A stretch of DNA of 64,000 bases, from the NCBI GenBank assembly GCA_904419785.1, contig CAJFSY010000011.1:1-64000 (forward strand). The letters run 5' to 3'. This stretch comes from an uncultured Neglectibacter sp. GTDB lineage: Bacteria > Bacillota > Clostridia > Oscillospirales > Acutalibacteraceae. Numbering within the stretch: the stretch's first letter is position 1; each line of letters begins with the position of its first letter. Positions 33,658 to 43,721 of this stretch are shown here, piece after piece. A model generated the notes under the pieces. That model saw only the letters and a program-made list of their open reading frames with translations, had not been told where the DNA came from and searched no databases. Both the position numbers and the translations under genes were made by a program.

Positions 33658-35892
33658 ATGAAGCGGCAAGAATGGAATGGTTTTACAGGCGGGCTTTGGG
33701 AAGATGAAATCGACGTCCGCAATTTTATTCAGAAGAACTACACCCCCTATGGCGGCGACGGCAGCTTTTTGGCCGGACCTACCCCCCGCACTTTGGCGGT
33801 ACGGGAAAAATTTGAGGAACTTCTCCGCCAGGAGCATCAAAACGGCGGCGCTTTGAAAGTGGACACCGACACGGTGATCACCGTTACTTCTTTCGGCCCC
33901 GGCTATCTGGACAAGGAAAAAGATATCATCGTGGGCTTGCAGACCGACGAGCCTTTGAAACGGGCCTGCAACCCCTTTGGCGGTATGCGCATGGTGCGCT
34001 CTGCCTGCAAAGCCTATGGCTATACTGTATCCGACAAGATCGAGCAGGAATTCCGCCTGCACAAGACCCACAACGACGGCGTATTCTCCGCCTACACCCC
34101 GGAGATCAAAGCCGCCCGCCATGTGGGCCTGATCACCGGCCTGCCCGACGCTTACGGCCGGGGCCGGATCATCGGCGACTACCGCCGTGTTGCCCTCTAC
34201 GGCATCGACCGTCTGATCGAGCAGAAAAAAGCCGATAAAGTGGCTTTGGGCGACTGTGTCATGAGTTCCCCCTCTATCCGGGCGGCGGAAGAGCTCCACG
34301 ACCAGATCCAGGCTTTAGAGGACATGAAGGTGATGGCCCAGATGTATGGCTTTGACATTTCCGGCCCCGCGAAAAACGCCAAAGAAGCCGTTCAGTGGCT
34401 GTACTTCGGCTATCTGGCCGCCATCAAGGAGCAAAACGGCGCCGCTATGAGCTTGGGCCGGGTCTCCACCTTCCTGGACATCTACTTCGAGCGTGACCTT
34501 CAAGCCGGCATCCTCACAGAAGAGGAAGCCCAGGAGATTTTCGACGACTTTGTGCTGAAACTGCGCATGGCCCGGCATTTGCGCACTCCCGAATACAACG
34601 AGCTGTTCGGCGGCGACCCCATGTGGATCACCGAAAGCGTAGGCGGCATGGGCGAGGACGGCCGTCCTTTGGTGACAAAATCCTGCTTCCGGATGCTCCA
34701 GACCCTCTACAACCTGGGGCCCGCTCCCGAACCCAACCTGACCGTGCTGTGGAGCGCCCATCTGCCGGAAAACTGGAAGCGTTTCACCGCTAAAGTTTCC
34801 TGCGACACCGACGCCCTCCAATACGAGAACGACGACGTGATGCGCCCCGTTTACGGCGACGACTACGCCATTGCCTGCTGCGTATCTGCCATGCGGGTCG
34901 GCAAGGATATGCAGTTCTTCGGCGCCCGGGCCAACTTGGCCAAGCTGGTGCTGCTGGCTATCAACGGCGGCCGGGATGAGCTGAAAGGCGACCAGGTAGG
35001 CCCCAAAATGCCTGTGTGGAACGAGGAATATCTGGACTATGACGCGCTGATCGAGCGCATCGACTTTTACCGTCCCTGGCTTGCAAAAACTTATGTCAAC
35101 GCCATGAACATCATCCACTACATGCACGACAAGTATTCTTACGAAAAGAGCCAGATGGCCCTTCACGACAGCACCGTGCGCCGGCTGATGGCCTTCGGCA
35201 TCGCGGGCATGAGCTGCATGGCAGACTCCCTCTCGGCAGTAAAGTATGCCAAGGTCAAGTGCATCCGCGACCCGGAAACCGGCCTTGTCACCGATTTCGA
35301 GACGGAAGGGGACTTCCCCACCTTCGGCAACAACGACGACCGGGTAGACCAGATCGCCTGCGAGCAGGCCGAGAAATTCTACCACGCCCTGTGCCAATAC
35401 AGCCTGTACCGTCAAGCAAAGCACACCTTGAGCATCCTCACCATCACCTCCAACGTGATGTACGGCAAAAAGACCGGCAACACGCCCGACGGCCGCAAGC
35501 ACGGCGAGCCTTTGGCTCCCGGCGCCAACCCCATGTCCGGCCGTGACAAGTCCGGCGCGCTGGCTTCGTTAAACTCGGTGGCCAAGCTTTCTTACGACTA
35601 CTGCCGTGACGGTATTTCCAACACCTTCTCCATCACTCCCCAGGCGCTGGGCAAAACAGAGACAGAACGCATCGACAATCTGGTGAGCATCCTCACCGGC
35701 TATTTCGCACAGAGCGCCCACCATCTCAACGTGAACGTTCTGAACCGTGAAACTTTGATGGACGCCTACGAGCATCCCGAAAAGTACCCCAGCCTGACCA
35801 TCCGTGTATCCGGATACGCTGTGAACTTCTACAAGCTTTCCAGAGAGCAGCAGCGGGAAGTTATCTCTCGTACCTTCCACGTTTCCCTGTAA
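33658..35892 (+). CDS. pflB: Pyruvate formate-lyase
   Basis: 744 aa. Converts pyruvate and CoA to acetyl-CoA and formate using a glycyl radical. The catalytic cysteine pair is in [10 protein letters not shown] (Cys407, Cys408), and the radical site is Gly719 in [10 protein letters not shown] near the C-terminus. [20 protein letters not shown] and [18 protein letters not shown] are classical PFL segments. AGAAAGGATGG upstream supplies the RBS. The activase gene follows 11 bases later. Expression is set by the ZTP riboswitch, linking formate (one-carbon) supply to folate/purine status. Confidence 0.98.
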   Translation: MKRQEWNGFTGGLWEDEIDVRNFIQKNYTPYGGDGSFLAGPTPRTLAVREKFEELLRQEHQNGGALKVDTDTVITVTSFGPGYLDKEKDIIVGLQTDEPLKRACNPFGGMRMVRSACKAYGYTVSDKIEQEFRLHKTHNDGVFSAYTPEIKAARHVGLITGLPDAYGRGRIIGDYRRVALYGIDRLIEQKKADKVALGDCVMSSPSIRAAEELHDQIQALEDMKVMAQMYGFDISGPAKNAKEAVQWLYFGYLAAIKEQNGAAMSLGRVSTFLDIYFERDLQAGILTEEEAQEIFDDFVLKLRMARHLRTPEYNELFGGDPMWITESVGGMGEDGRPLVTKSCFRMLQTLYNLGPAPEPNLTVLWSAHLPENWKRFTAKVSCDTDALQYENDDVMRPVYGDDYAIACCVSAMRVGKDMQFFGARANLAKLVLLAINGGRDELKGDQVGPKMPVWNEEYLDYDALIERIDFYRPWLAKTYVNAMNIIHYMHDKYSYEKSQMALHDSTVRRLMAFGIAGMSCMADSLSAVKYAKVKCIRDPETGLVTDFETEGDFPTFGNNDDRVDQIACEQAEKFYHALCQYSLYRQAKHTLSILTITSNVMYGKKTGNTPDGRKHGEPLAPGANPMSGRDKSGALASLNSVAKLSYDYCRDGISNTFSITPQALGKTETERIDNLVSILTGYFAQSAHHLNVNVLNRETLMDAYEHPEKYPSLTIRVSGYAVNFYKLSREQQREVISRTFHVSL

Positions 35893-35903
35893 CGGGGGCC
35901 GCC

Positions 35904-36602
35904 ATGAAAGGAAGAGTACATTCTATCCAGTCCCTGGGCGCGGTAGACGGTCCCGGGGTGCGGTATGTAGTGTTTTTGCAGGGTTGCCCTTTGCGCTGCG
36001 CTTATTGCCACAACCCGGACACCTGGGACTTTAGCGGGGGCACGGAACGGGAAGCCACCGATCTAGTGAAGGAGATCTGCCGCTTTAAGCCCTATTTCGG
36101 CGCAAAAGGCGGGGTCACCGTCTCCGGCGGGGAACCACTTGCCCAGGCCCCCTTTGTAGAAGAGCTGTTCTCCCTGCTCCATAAGGAGGGCATCCACACC
36201 GCTCTTGACACCTCCGGGGTGGGAGACCTGGAAAAAGCCCGGAGGGTGCTTTCCCACACCGACCTGGTGCTGGGAGATATGAAATTCGCCACAGCGGAAG
36301 AATACAAAACCCACTGCGGGGCGGATATGGACAAGGTTCTATCCTTCTACCAAATGACAGCGGAAAGGAACGTGCCTCTCTGGGTGCGCCATGTGGTAGT
36401 ACCAGGGCTCAACGACACCTTGGAAGATATGGGGAAAATCAAGGCGCTGGCGGAATCCTTCCCCAATCTGGAAAAGATCGAGTGGCTGCCGTTTCACAAC
36501 TTGTGTCTGGAAAAATACCAGGCAATGGGCATCGATTTCCCCCTGGAAGGCGTTCCCAACATGGATGAGAACCGTTTGGCAGAACTGGTGGGAAAATTAT
36601 AA
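35904..36602 (+). CDS. pflA: Pyruvate formate-lyase activating enzyme
   Basis: 232 aa radical SAM enzyme. Cluster motif CPLRCAYC with Cys28, Cys32 and Cys35, then the family motif CHNPDTW and the SAM-binding GGVTVSGGEPL. It generates the glycyl radical on PflB. The length and motifs are those of PflA rather than of the longer glycerol-dehydratase-type activases, which carry extra ferredoxin clusters. It is in the riboswitch-controlled operon with pflB. Confidence 0.97.
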   Translation: MKGRVHSIQSLGAVDGPGVRYVVFLQGCPLRCAYCHNPDTWDFSGGTEREATDLVKEICRFKPYFGAKGGVTVSGGEPLAQAPFVEELFSLLHKEGIHTALDTSGVGDLEKARRVLSHTDLVLGDMKFATAEEYKTHCGADMDKVLSFYQMTAERNVPLWVRHVVVPGLNDTLEDMGKIKALAESFPNLEKIEWLPFHNLCLEKYQAMGIDFPLEGVPNMDENRLAELVGKL

Positions 36603-36654
36603 CTCCACCGCTTAAAAAAACACCCCAAAAAAGCACGTAGACAAAGCAGAAACC

Positions 36655-36679
36655 AGGCCCGGAATTTCCGGGCCTTTTT
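36655..36679 (+). terminator. Intrinsic terminator of the pfl operon
   Basis: GGCCCGGAA pairs with TTCCGGGCC directly, followed by TTTTTC. Confidence 0.88.
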
Positions 36680-36792
36680 CTTTATCCCCAGCTCTTTTCT
36701 CCAAGAGGGAATTAGGGTATAATAAGGCCTGTACCCAAAAAAAACCATTCCGAAATTTTTACGCGCCTTTGGCGTTTTTTGAGAGGCTTTTT

Positions 36793-37770
36793 ATGAAACA
36801 TATTTTACTCATCGCCACGGGAGGCACCATCGCTTCCCGTAAAACAGCGGAAGGCTTGACGCCCCAACTCACTCCCCACGAGCTTTTAAGCTATGTACCG
36901 GACGCTGCTTCGCTTTGCCACATCGACACAGTACAACCCATCAATCTGGACAGCACCAACATTCGGCCGGAACACTGGCTGCTGCTTGCACGGCTGATCG
37001 AGGAAAAGTATGAGGAGTACGACGGGTTTGTGCTTTGCCACGGTACCGACACCCTGGCTTACACCGCTTCTGCCCTTTCCTATTTGATCCAGCACACCCG
37101 CAAGCCCATTGTCCTCACCGGAGCCCAGCGCTCCATAGACGAGGACACCACCGACGCTAAAACCAACCTGATGGACAGCTTGCGGTTCGCCTGTTCCGGG
37201 GAGAGCGGCGTGTGCATCGTGTTCGGCAGCCACGTCATTGCCGGCACCCGTGCCCGGAAATCCCGCACGAAAAGCTACAACGCCTTTACAAGCCTGAATT
37301 TTCCCGACCTTGCCTCTGTTCACGAAAGCCGTGTGGTACGGTACATCCCCTGGACAGAGACAGCCCAGCCCGTGTTCTACCACGACCTGAACACCCGTGT
37401 GTTCCTGCTGAAGCTCACCCCTGGTATGGACCCTGCCGCCTTTGCCGCCGCCGGACAGCTTTGCGATGGGCTCATCATCGAAAGCTATGGCGTGGGAGGA
37501 ATCCCAGACGTGTACCTGGAAGAACTGGACAAGCTGATTAACCAGGGGAAAACTGTCATTATGGCTACCCAGGTCCCCCAGGAAGGCAGCGACCTTTCTG
37601 TTTACCAGGTAGGCCATCGGGTAAAACAGCGCTATCACCTGCTGGAAACCTACGACATGACTTTGGAATCTACTGTGACAAAGCTCATGTGGGTACTGGG
37701 CCAGACCAGCGACCCGGAGGAGATCCGCCGGTTGTTCTGCACCACCGTCAATTACGACTTGCTTTTTTAA
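36793..37770 (+). CDS. ansA: L-asparaginase, type I-like
   Basis: 325 aa, cytoplasmic. Catalytic motifs are TGGTIAS (Thr12) and CHGTDTLAYTASALSY (second Thr/Asp pair), plus LTGAQRSIDEDTTDAKTN. It hydrolyses asparagine to aspartate and ammonia. ATG at 36793 follows GAGAGG by 6 bases; an in-frame start 24 bases upstream lacks that. A TATAAT at about 36717-36722 may serve as its -10 box. Monocistronic, with a small CTTCCC/GGGAAG hairpin after the stop. Confidence 0.9.
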   Translation: MKHILLIATGGTIASRKTAEGLTPQLTPHELLSYVPDAASLCHIDTVQPINLDSTNIRPEHWLLLARLIEEKYEEYDGFVLCHGTDTLAYTASALSYLIQHTRKPIVLTGAQRSIDEDTTDAKTNLMDSLRFACSGESGVCIVFGSHVIAGTRARKSRTKSYNAFTSLNFPDLASVHESRVVRYIPWTETAQPVFYHDLNTRVFLLKLTPGMDPAAFAAAGQLCDGLIIESYGVGGIPDVYLEELDKLINQGKTVIMATQVPQEGSDLSVYQVGHRVKQRYHLLETYDMTLESTVTKLMWVLGQTSDPEEIRRLFCTTVNYDLLF

Positions 37771-37839
37771 CAAGACCGCTTCCCGCAACCTGGGGAAGTT
37801 TTCATTTAAACCAATCCTCTAAAAGAAAGGAATCACCCT

Positions 37840-38856
37840 ATGAAACGCTATGCTTTATTGTTATTGGCTCTATCACTGCTGCTTTCCGGATGCTCTTCCC
37901 AGACTTCCTCTTCCCTAAAAGAATCCGCCCCATCTTCCACGGTGGAGTCCTCCTCCCCGGAAACCTCTTCCTCCCTGGTGGAAACTTCCTCTCAACCTTC
38001 CACCGGAGAAGTGGAAATCACCGACACAAACGGGGCTACTATCCCTGTGCCGGAGAATCCACGGGTAGTTTCCCTGTATGGCTCTTACGCGGAAGCCTGG
38101 ACGCTGGCTGGCGGCGAACTGGTGGGCGTCACCCAGGATGCCATTGACGAGCGGGACCTGGCCCTCCCGGAAGAAACCGCGGTAGTGGGTTCTGTAAAGG
38201 AACCCAATGTGGAGGAAATCCTGGCGCTGGACCCTGACCTGGTGATCCTTTCCTCAGATATCGCCAACCAGGTGGACTTACAGGATACTTTGGAAAACGC
38301 CGGGCTGGCCTGCGCTTACTACCGTGTGGATACCTTTGAGGACTACGATTTTATGATGCAGCAATTCTGCGCTGTCACCGGCCGGGACGATTTATATCAG
38401 GAGAACGTGACCCAAGTGGCCAGCCAGATCGAAGAGGCAAAGGCAAACGCCGCCCTTTCCAGCACATACTCTCAAGTGCTGCTGATCCGGGCGTTCTCCA
38501 CAGGCATCAAAGCCAAGACCGACGATGAGCTGGCCGGGGTGATCTTAAAAGACCTGGGCGCCCACAACATTGCCGACGACCATCCCTCTATGCTGGAAGA
38601 TCTAAGCCTGGAAGAAGTGATCTCCGCCGACCCGGACTTTATCTTCGTCACCACCATGGGCGACGAGCAAAAAGCCTTAGACTATCTGGATTCCCTTATT
38701 GCGGAAAATCCTGCCTGGTCGGAGCTGACCGCCGTGAAGGAAGGCCACTATGTGGTGCTCCCCAAAGACTTGTTCCACTACAAACCCAACAACCGGTGGG
38801 GGGAAAGCTATGAATACCTTGGAAAGATCCTCTATCCCGACCTATTCCAGTCCTAA
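37840..38856 (+). CDS. Siderophore/cobalamin-type ABC substrate-binding lipoprotein
   Basis: 338 aa. Lipobox LSGC (Cys18), a Ser/Thr-rich tether to about residue 65, then a type III periplasmic-binding fold of the FecB/BtuF class: NPRVVSLYGSYAEAWTLAGG and VEEILALDPDLVILSS. It is the first gene of a three-gene importer (binding protein, FecCD permease, ATPase). Its 3' end overlaps the permease start by 47 bases. No cobalamin riboswitch precedes it, so an iron-chelate ligand is at least as likely as B12. Confidence 0.9.
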   Translation: MKRYALLLLALSLLLSGCSSQTSSSLKESAPSSTVESSSPETSSSLVETSSQPSTGEVEITDTNGATIPVPENPRVVSLYGSYAEAWTLAGGELVGVTQDAIDERDLALPEETAVVGSVKEPNVEEILALDPDLVILSSDIANQVDLQDTLENAGLACAYYRVDTFEDYDFMMQQFCAVTGRDDLYQENVTQVASQIEEAKANAALSSTYSQVLLIRAFSTGIKAKTDDELAGVILKDLGAHNIADDHPSMLEDLSLEEVISADPDFIFVTTMGDEQKALDYLDSLIAENPAWSELTAVKEGHYVVLPKDLFHYKPNNRWGESYEYLGKILYPDLFQS

Positions 38857-39910
38857 AACAGCCCTCCGGCTGGGACTGCTCCTCATCCTGCTGTTGTTGG
38901 CTGCCTTGACGGGCGTGGCCGCCGGGTCCACTTCCATCAAACTGTTCCCGGCTTTTTCTGAGATCTTCTCCGGTGCGGCAGATTCCACAGACGCCCGCAT
39001 CCTGCTGCATGTGCGGCTGCCCCGTGTATGCGCTTCCCTCCTTTCAGGAGCGGCTTTAGCGGTCAGCGGGATGCTGATCCAGGCAGTGCTCTCTAACCCC
39101 CTGGCTTCTCCCAACGTGATCGGCGTCAACGCCGGGGCGGGCTTTTTCACCTTTCTGGCCATGGCTGTGTTCCCGGGCCACGCCAGTTCCGCTCCCATCG
39201 GCGCTTTTTTGGGAGCGCTGCTGGCTACGCTCATCGTGTATGCCGTAGCAGCGGGAGCCGGCGCCGGGAAACTGACCATTATCCTGGCTGGCGTAGCGGT
39301 GAGCAGCATTTTTACCGCTGGCATCAACACTATCAAAACTTTTTTCCCCGAAACCCTCTATAACGGAAGCACCTTCTTGATCGGCGGGTTTTCCGGTGTT
39401 TCTTTTGGAGACATCTCCCCCGCCTGGATGATGATCCTCCCCGCTTTGCTGCTGGCGTTCCTTATGGCCCGCCCCACAGACGTGCTGTGCCTGGGAGAAG
39501 AAACCGCCCACAGTTTGGGGCTGCCGGTCAAGACCACCCGGTTCGCTTTGATTCTGCTGGCCTGCATACTGGCGGGCTGCGCTGTGAGTTTTTCCGGATT
39601 GGTCAGCTTTGTGGGCTTGCTGGTGCCCCATATCGTCCGCAGGCTGTTCGGCCAGGGGCGGCACCGGGTGCTGATCCCCGCCGCAGCCCTGCTGGGAGCC
39701 AGTTTCGTCACCTTCTGCGACCTTTTAAGCCGGGTGATCTTCGCCCCCTATGAGATTCCAGTGGGAATCCTCCTTTCCTTCCTGGGAGGACCCTTCTTCC
39801 TGTTTTTGATCGTCAAACAGCGCCGGCATCATCCCAAAAGCGGTATGGGGCGCAGCATTTTCCGTCCCCGGAAATCTGCCTCTTCCTTGAAAGGGGGCGA
39901 CGGGCCATGA
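38810..39910 (+). CDS. FecCD-type ABC transporter permease
   Basis: 366 aa from ATG at 38810 (GGGGGAAAG just upstream), inside the end of the binding-protein gene. Nine to ten predicted helices with the family motifs RLPRVCASLLSGAALAVSG, ASPNVIGVNAGAGFF and SFVGLLVPHIVRRLFG. This is the BtuC/FhuB-like importer membrane subunit. Its stop overlaps the ATPase start by 4 bases. Confidence 0.93.
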   Translation: MNTLERSSIPTYSSPKTALRLGLLLILLLLAALTGVAAGSTSIKLFPAFSEIFSGAADSTDARILLHVRLPRVCASLLSGAALAVSGMLIQAVLSNPLASPNVIGVNAGAGFFTFLAMAVFPGHASSAPIGAFLGALLATLIVYAVAAGAGAGKLTIILAGVAVSSIFTAGINTIKTFFPETLYNGSTFLIGGFSGVSFGDISPAWMMILPALLLAFLMARPTDVLCLGEETAHSLGLPVKTTRFALILLACILAGCAVSFSGLVSFVGLLVPHIVRRLFGQGRHRVLIPAAALLGASFVTFCDLLSRVIFAPYEIPVGILLSFLGGPFFLFLIVKQRRHHPKSGMGRSIFRPRKSASSLKGGDGP

Positions 39911-40668
39911 TCGAGCTGAGAGAAGTCACCGTGGGATACCCTGGAAACACCGTATTAGAAAAGGTTTCCCTCACCCTGGAACCGGGGAAGATCACTTCCC
40001 TCATCGGGCCAAACGGCTGCGGGAAAACCACTTTGCTCCGGGCAGCCTGCGGGCTGCTGCCCCTGGTGGAAGGGGAAGTGCTTTATCATGGGAAAAACCT
40101 GCGGCAGTTCGGTCGGAAAGAGTTCGCCCGGCTGGTATCCATCCTGCCCCAGGTACGGGACGTGCCTTCCATCCGGGCAGGACAGCTGGTGGCTCACGGA
40201 CGGTATCCCCACTTGAGCTTTGGGCGAAGCCTTACCGGACAAGACCGGGAGAAAATCCGCTGGGCCATGGAGCAGACCAACACTTTGTCTTTGGGAGGGA
40301 AAGAGCTTTCCCAGCTCTCAGGAGGAGAACGGCAGCGGGTCTATTTGGCTATGACGCTTTGCCAGGATACGGAAATCCTCTTTTTGGATGAACCCACCAC
40401 CTATCTGGATATCGGCCAAAAATACGAAATGCTGGACTTGGTGCGCCAAGTAAACCAGCTTGGGAAAACAGTGGTCATGGTGCTGCACGATCTGCCTTTG
40501 GCTTTTTCCTACAGCCATCAGGTGATCGTGCTGGAAAAAGGCCAAGTCGCCGCCCAAGGAGACGCCCAAGAGGTTTTTGACAGCGGAATCCCCGCCCAGG
40601 TATTTGGAGTGCGGTCCAAAGCGCTTTCGCTGGAAGGCCGGAAAGAATTCCTCTTTTACCAAACGTAA
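39907..40668 (+). CDS. FecE/BtuD-type ABC transporter ATP-binding protein
   Basis: 253 aa. Walker A GPNGCGKTT (about residues 36-44), signature QLSGGERQR, Walker B ILFLDEPTTYLD, switch His in MVLHDLP. ATPase of the chelate importer encoded by the two genes upstream, with ATGA coupling to the permease. Confidence 0.95.
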   Translation: MIELREVTVGYPGNTVLEKVSLTLEPGKITSLIGPNGCGKTTLLRAACGLLPLVEGEVLYHGKNLRQFGRKEFARLVSILPQVRDVPSIRAGQLVAHGRYPHLSFGRSLTGQDREKIRWAMEQTNTLSLGGKELSQLSGGERQRVYLAMTLCQDTEILFLDEPTTYLDIGQKYEMLDLVRQVNQLGKTVVMVLHDLPLAFSYSHQVIVLEKGQVAAQGDAQEVFDSGIPAQVFGVRSKALSLEGRKEFLFYQT

Positions 40669-40678
40669 CTTGCGACGC

Positions 40679-40713
40679 AAAAAAAGCCTGGAGCTAATGC
40701 TCCGGGCTTTTTT
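40679..40713. terminator. Bidirectional terminator
   Basis: AAGCCTGGAGC / GCTCCGGGCTT stem with A-run before and TTTTTT after. It ends the chelate importer operon and overlaps the stop codon of the convergent LtaS-like gene. Confidence 0.85.
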
Positions 40714-42610
40714 AGGAAATCTCCCGTTTTGCGAAATAATCGCTTTTCAGTGTGTTAAAAGACGCTTGTTCCCGCTCGTTCACCTCACTGGTGATCTGCT
40801 GTATCTCTGAGGTCACTTCTCCCGTATAATCGCTGGAATAATACGTCTCCCCATCATACCAGGCCGAATTCGGAAAGAACACCACCCCGCCTTGGTCCCC
40901 AAAGATATCGTCGCCTATATAGTATTGGGGTTCCGCGGGCAAGTCGAACAAGTTGGCGATGGTAGGGGCCAAATCCACAGTGGAAACATATTTCTCCACC
41001 GTGCGGGGCTCTTCCCCTTTGGCGTAAAAGAAGCACGGCGTGCGGTAGAGCTCCGGGCTGTCGGCTTCTATCCCTTTCAGCTTTCGAAGGAAGGTTTTAT
41101 CGGTCATATATTTTCCATAATGGTCGGTATAAAACAGTAACACCGTATCGTCCAACCGGCCTTCCTCTTCCAGGCGGGCCGTCAGTTCCCCCACGAATTT
41201 GTCGGTCTCCATGGCGTGGGCGATGGCCAAGGTATACTCTTCCATGTTAGAAGCGCTCCCCGTAACGCCCGATTTCTCCACAACTTCCTCAGCGTCTTTT
41301 AGATGAGGGCCTGAAATATTGCTCAACTCGTCGGTATAGGGCCCATGACCGGAATAGGTGATAATAAAACTGAAAAAATTTCCATCCGGGGCGATTTTGT
41401 CATAGCCGTTCAGCAGCTGACTGTCCAGCATATAATCTTCCATCCCCAAAACAGAGGAATTGTTATACGCTTCAAATCCCAGGTTCTCGTGGACACTGCC
41501 CCGGCTGTAAATATCCGGGCTGGCAGAGTGGAAGGAATTTACCGTATACCCTTCCCCGCTAAATAAATGGGCCAGGGAGAAAGGAAAGCTGTTGGTAGAA
41601 TAAACACTGCTGGAAAGCCCGGTCACCGAGGGGAGCAGCCCAGTTTGGGAGATAAACTCCGTGTTGAACGTGCCCGCCGAAAGGAACAGCGGCGTATAGT
41701 GATGGGAGAAATCCGTGCCTTCTTGCTGGAGGGCGTAAAGGTTCGGCATATACTCCGGGGTGAGCATCCATGTGTCAATGGATTCCATCATCACCATAAT
41801 CAAGTTTTTATCCCGGAACAAACCGGTCATTTCATTTTCCCCGCTGATTTCCCCGGCGCGCTGCTGATAAAACCGGTCCAATTCCCCCAACTGGATGGGG
41901 CTTCCCTCCAAGCCAAAAGAGACCAAAAAGTCCCGCACAGTATACTGGTAAAGCCCTGAGATCAAAAGGTTGCGGTTCGAATCAGTAAACTCCTTATAAG
42001 CCTCCGCCTCGCTGCTGGGGTCGTATGTATTTCCCCACCACATGGTATCGGACCTTGGCAGCATGGACTGATGCACCATCATCACGCATACTGCCGAAGC
42101 AATGCCAGTCACGGCGGCCACGCCCCGCAGGAACCAACGTTTTCTGCCCGGCTGGGATTTTGGTACCAAAACCGCGGCCATCACCAGGCAGAGCACGCCT
42201 AGAAGAATGCAGCCTATCAGCGGGCTATGAAGATCAAGGTAAGACCAGCTGAAAAACTTAGCGCCGTCGCCGGCAAAGTTTGTATCTGAAAAGCTGAAAA
42301 ATTTTCCAAAGATATTGAACATCACCCCATGGAGCACTGTGAGCAGCCCAAAAAACAAGGCGTAAATGCCCATGAAAATACGCCTTGCCAAAGTGGGAAG
42401 CAACCCGCACACTGCTGTTAAAAGCAGCGCCCACGCCCCAGTGAACTGAAAAGCCCGCCAGTCTAAAAAGCGGGTGCTCCCGGCAGACCTGTAAAAATAG
42501 CGCAGGGCCCCATCAAACAAAAAGAGTCCGGCAAAACAAAGGGGCAAACTGGTCCACGCCAGTCTCGCCCTCAGCTGCCGCCAATCTATTGAAAATTTTC
42601 CCTTGGCCAT
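40712..42610 (-). CDS. LtaS-like membrane sulfatase-fold enzyme (lipoteichoic acid synthase family)
   Basis: 632 aa. Five predicted N-terminal helices (to about residue 190), then an extracellular alkaline-phosphatase/sulfatase domain: NLIMVMMESIDTWML (metal Glu), GTFNTEFISQTGLLPS (region of the nucleophile Thr), FFSFIITYSGHGPY and VLLFYTDHYGKYM (metal Asp/His). LtaS enzymes polymerise glycerol phosphate from phosphatidylglycerol; other family members modify phosphoglycolipids, so the exact reaction is uncertain. ATG at 42610 is preferred because the frame extension upstream lacks an RBS and is AT-rich. The gene is divergent to proC. Confidence 0.87.
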   Translation of the reverse strand: MAKGKFSIDWRQLRARLAWTSLPLCFAGLFLFDGALRYFYRSAGSTRFLDWRAFQFTGAWALLLTAVCGLLPTLARRIFMGIYALFFGLLTVLHGVMFNIFGKFFSFSDTNFAGDGAKFFSWSYLDLHSPLIGCILLGVLCLVMAAVLVPKSQPGRKRWFLRGVAAVTGIASAVCVMMVHQSMLPRSDTMWWGNTYDPSSEAEAYKEFTDSNRNLLISGLYQYTVRDFLVSFGLEGSPIQLGELDRFYQQRAGEISGENEMTGLFRDKNLIMVMMESIDTWMLTPEYMPNLYALQQEGTDFSHHYTPLFLSAGTFNTEFISQTGLLPSVTGLSSSVYSTNSFPFSLAHLFSGEGYTVNSFHSASPDIYSRGSVHENLGFEAYNNSSVLGMEDYMLDSQLLNGYDKIAPDGNFFSFIITYSGHGPYTDELSNISGPHLKDAEEVVEKSGVTGSASNMEEYTLAIAHAMETDKFVGELTARLEEEGRLDDTVLLFYTDHYGKYMTDKTFLRKLKGIEADSPELYRTPCFFYAKGEEPRTVEKYVSTVDLAPTIANLFDLPAEPQYYIGDDIFGDQGGVVFFPNSAWYDGETYYSSDYTGEVTSEIQQITSEVNEREQASFNTLKSDYFAKREIS

Positions 42611-42817
42611 AAAGGAAACAACCTTCTCATACGTAAAATTCAAGTTAAATATAACATAATTCGACTTAAACCGCAAGAAAGAAACAGTTTTCTCCAAAAG
42701 ATACCATCTCTTTTTTTCAAAAAGTTTTTGTGGTATGATTAAGAAAATTTCCTTTCGGTAGACACGGATACTTTTTACCGGGGGAAACTGAATCAACAAT
42801 AGAAAGGTGTGCGCCAC

Positions 42818-43612
42818 ATGGCAGAAAAAAACATAGGATTTTTAGGGTTTGGGAATATGGCCCAGGCTATGGCTCAAGGCTTTTTACAGAAAGATACGCC
42901 GGCTTGCGGGGAGATTCGGGCCTGCGCCAAGCGTTGGGAAAAACTGCAAGCGTCCACAGAACGGCTGGGGGCCATCCCCTGCCGGGACAGCTTGGAAGTT
43001 CTGGAACAGTCGGATATCCTCATTCTGGCGGTAAAGCCTTATCTCATTGAGGAAGTACTGGCGCCTATAAAGGACAAGCTGGAAGGAAAAGTCTTGCTTT
43101 CCGTGGCGGCGGGATGGCCCTTTTCCCGCTTCGAGGAAATCCTTCCTCCGGGCGTGCACCATCTCAGCATCATGCCCAACACGCCGGTAGCTATTGGGGA
43201 AGGCGTAGTGCTTTTAGAAGAGGAACACTCCTTGTCCCAGGAAGAGCACACCTATATAACGGAACTGCTGGCCTCTTTAGGCACCGTGGAAACGGTGGCG
43301 GCAGCCCAAATGGACATTGCCGGCACATTGAGCGGCTGCGGCCCCGCATATGCCGCCATGTTCCTGGAAGCCTTGGGGGATGCCGGTGTGCTGCACGGCC
43401 TTCCCAGAGAGCTTTCTTACCGCTTAGCAGCCCAAATGCTGGCGGGCACAGGGAAGCTCCATTTGGCTACCGGACAGCATCCAGGCGCCATGAAAGACGC
43501 GGTATGCTCTCCGGGAGGCACCACCATCAAAGGCGTTGCCCAGCTGGAACGCCGGGGCTTCCGGGGAACTGTTACCGACGCCATTACAGCGGTCCTCCAG
43601 CCCAAAGGATAA
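42818..43612 (+). CDS. proC: Pyrroline-5-carboxylate reductase
   Basis: 264 aa. N-terminal Rossmann motif GFLGFGNMAQAMAQGF, then SIMPNTPVAIGEGV and the C-terminal helical dimer domain GCGPAYAAMFLEALGDAG with SPGGTTIKGVAQLERRGFRG, the proline-site signature. It reduces pyrroline-5-carboxylate to proline with NAD(P)H. ATG at 42818 has AAAGG 10 bases upstream. Monocistronic, ending at a strong hairpin. Confidence 0.96.
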   Translation: MAEKNIGFLGFGNMAQAMAQGFLQKDTPACGEIRACAKRWEKLQASTERLGAIPCRDSLEVLEQSDILILAVKPYLIEEVLAPIKDKLEGKVLLSVAAGWPFSRFEEILPPGVHHLSIMPNTPVAIGEGVVLLEEEHSLSQEEHTYITELLASLGTVETVAAAQMDIAGTLSGCGPAYAAMFLEALGDAGVLHGLPRELSYRLAAQMLAGTGKLHLATGQHPGAMKDAVCSPGGTTIKGVAQLERRGFRGTVTDAITAVLQPKG

Positions 43613-43621
43613 CGTCTCATC

Positions 43622-43664
43622 AAAAAACCTCCGGTCCGGGTTTCAAACCCAGCCGGAGGTTTTT
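43622..43664. terminator. Terminator of proC
   Basis: AACCTCCGG(TCC)GGGTTT / AAACCC(A)GCCGGAGGTT long stem, A-run before and TTTTT after; it may also serve the convergent pap transcript. Confidence 0.88.
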
Positions 43665-43721
43665 CTATCCAAAACAATATACAAGTAAGCGTGAAACACA
43701 TTTCCACTGGCGGAAAAAACT

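Noticed and set aside
34315..35502. 395-aa minus-strand frame
   Set aside because: Antisense to pflB; composition typical of a shadow frame.
36886..37788. 300-aa minus-strand frame
   Set aside because: Antisense to the asparaginase gene; no family motif.
37771..37839. Cobalamin riboswitch before the chelate importer
   Set aside because: Only about 70 bases, mostly a small hairpin and the RBS; too short for a B12 riboswitch.
41967..41990. tRNA T-arm-like GGTTCGAATC
   Set aside because: Lies inside the LtaS-like coding sequence with no cloverleaf around it.
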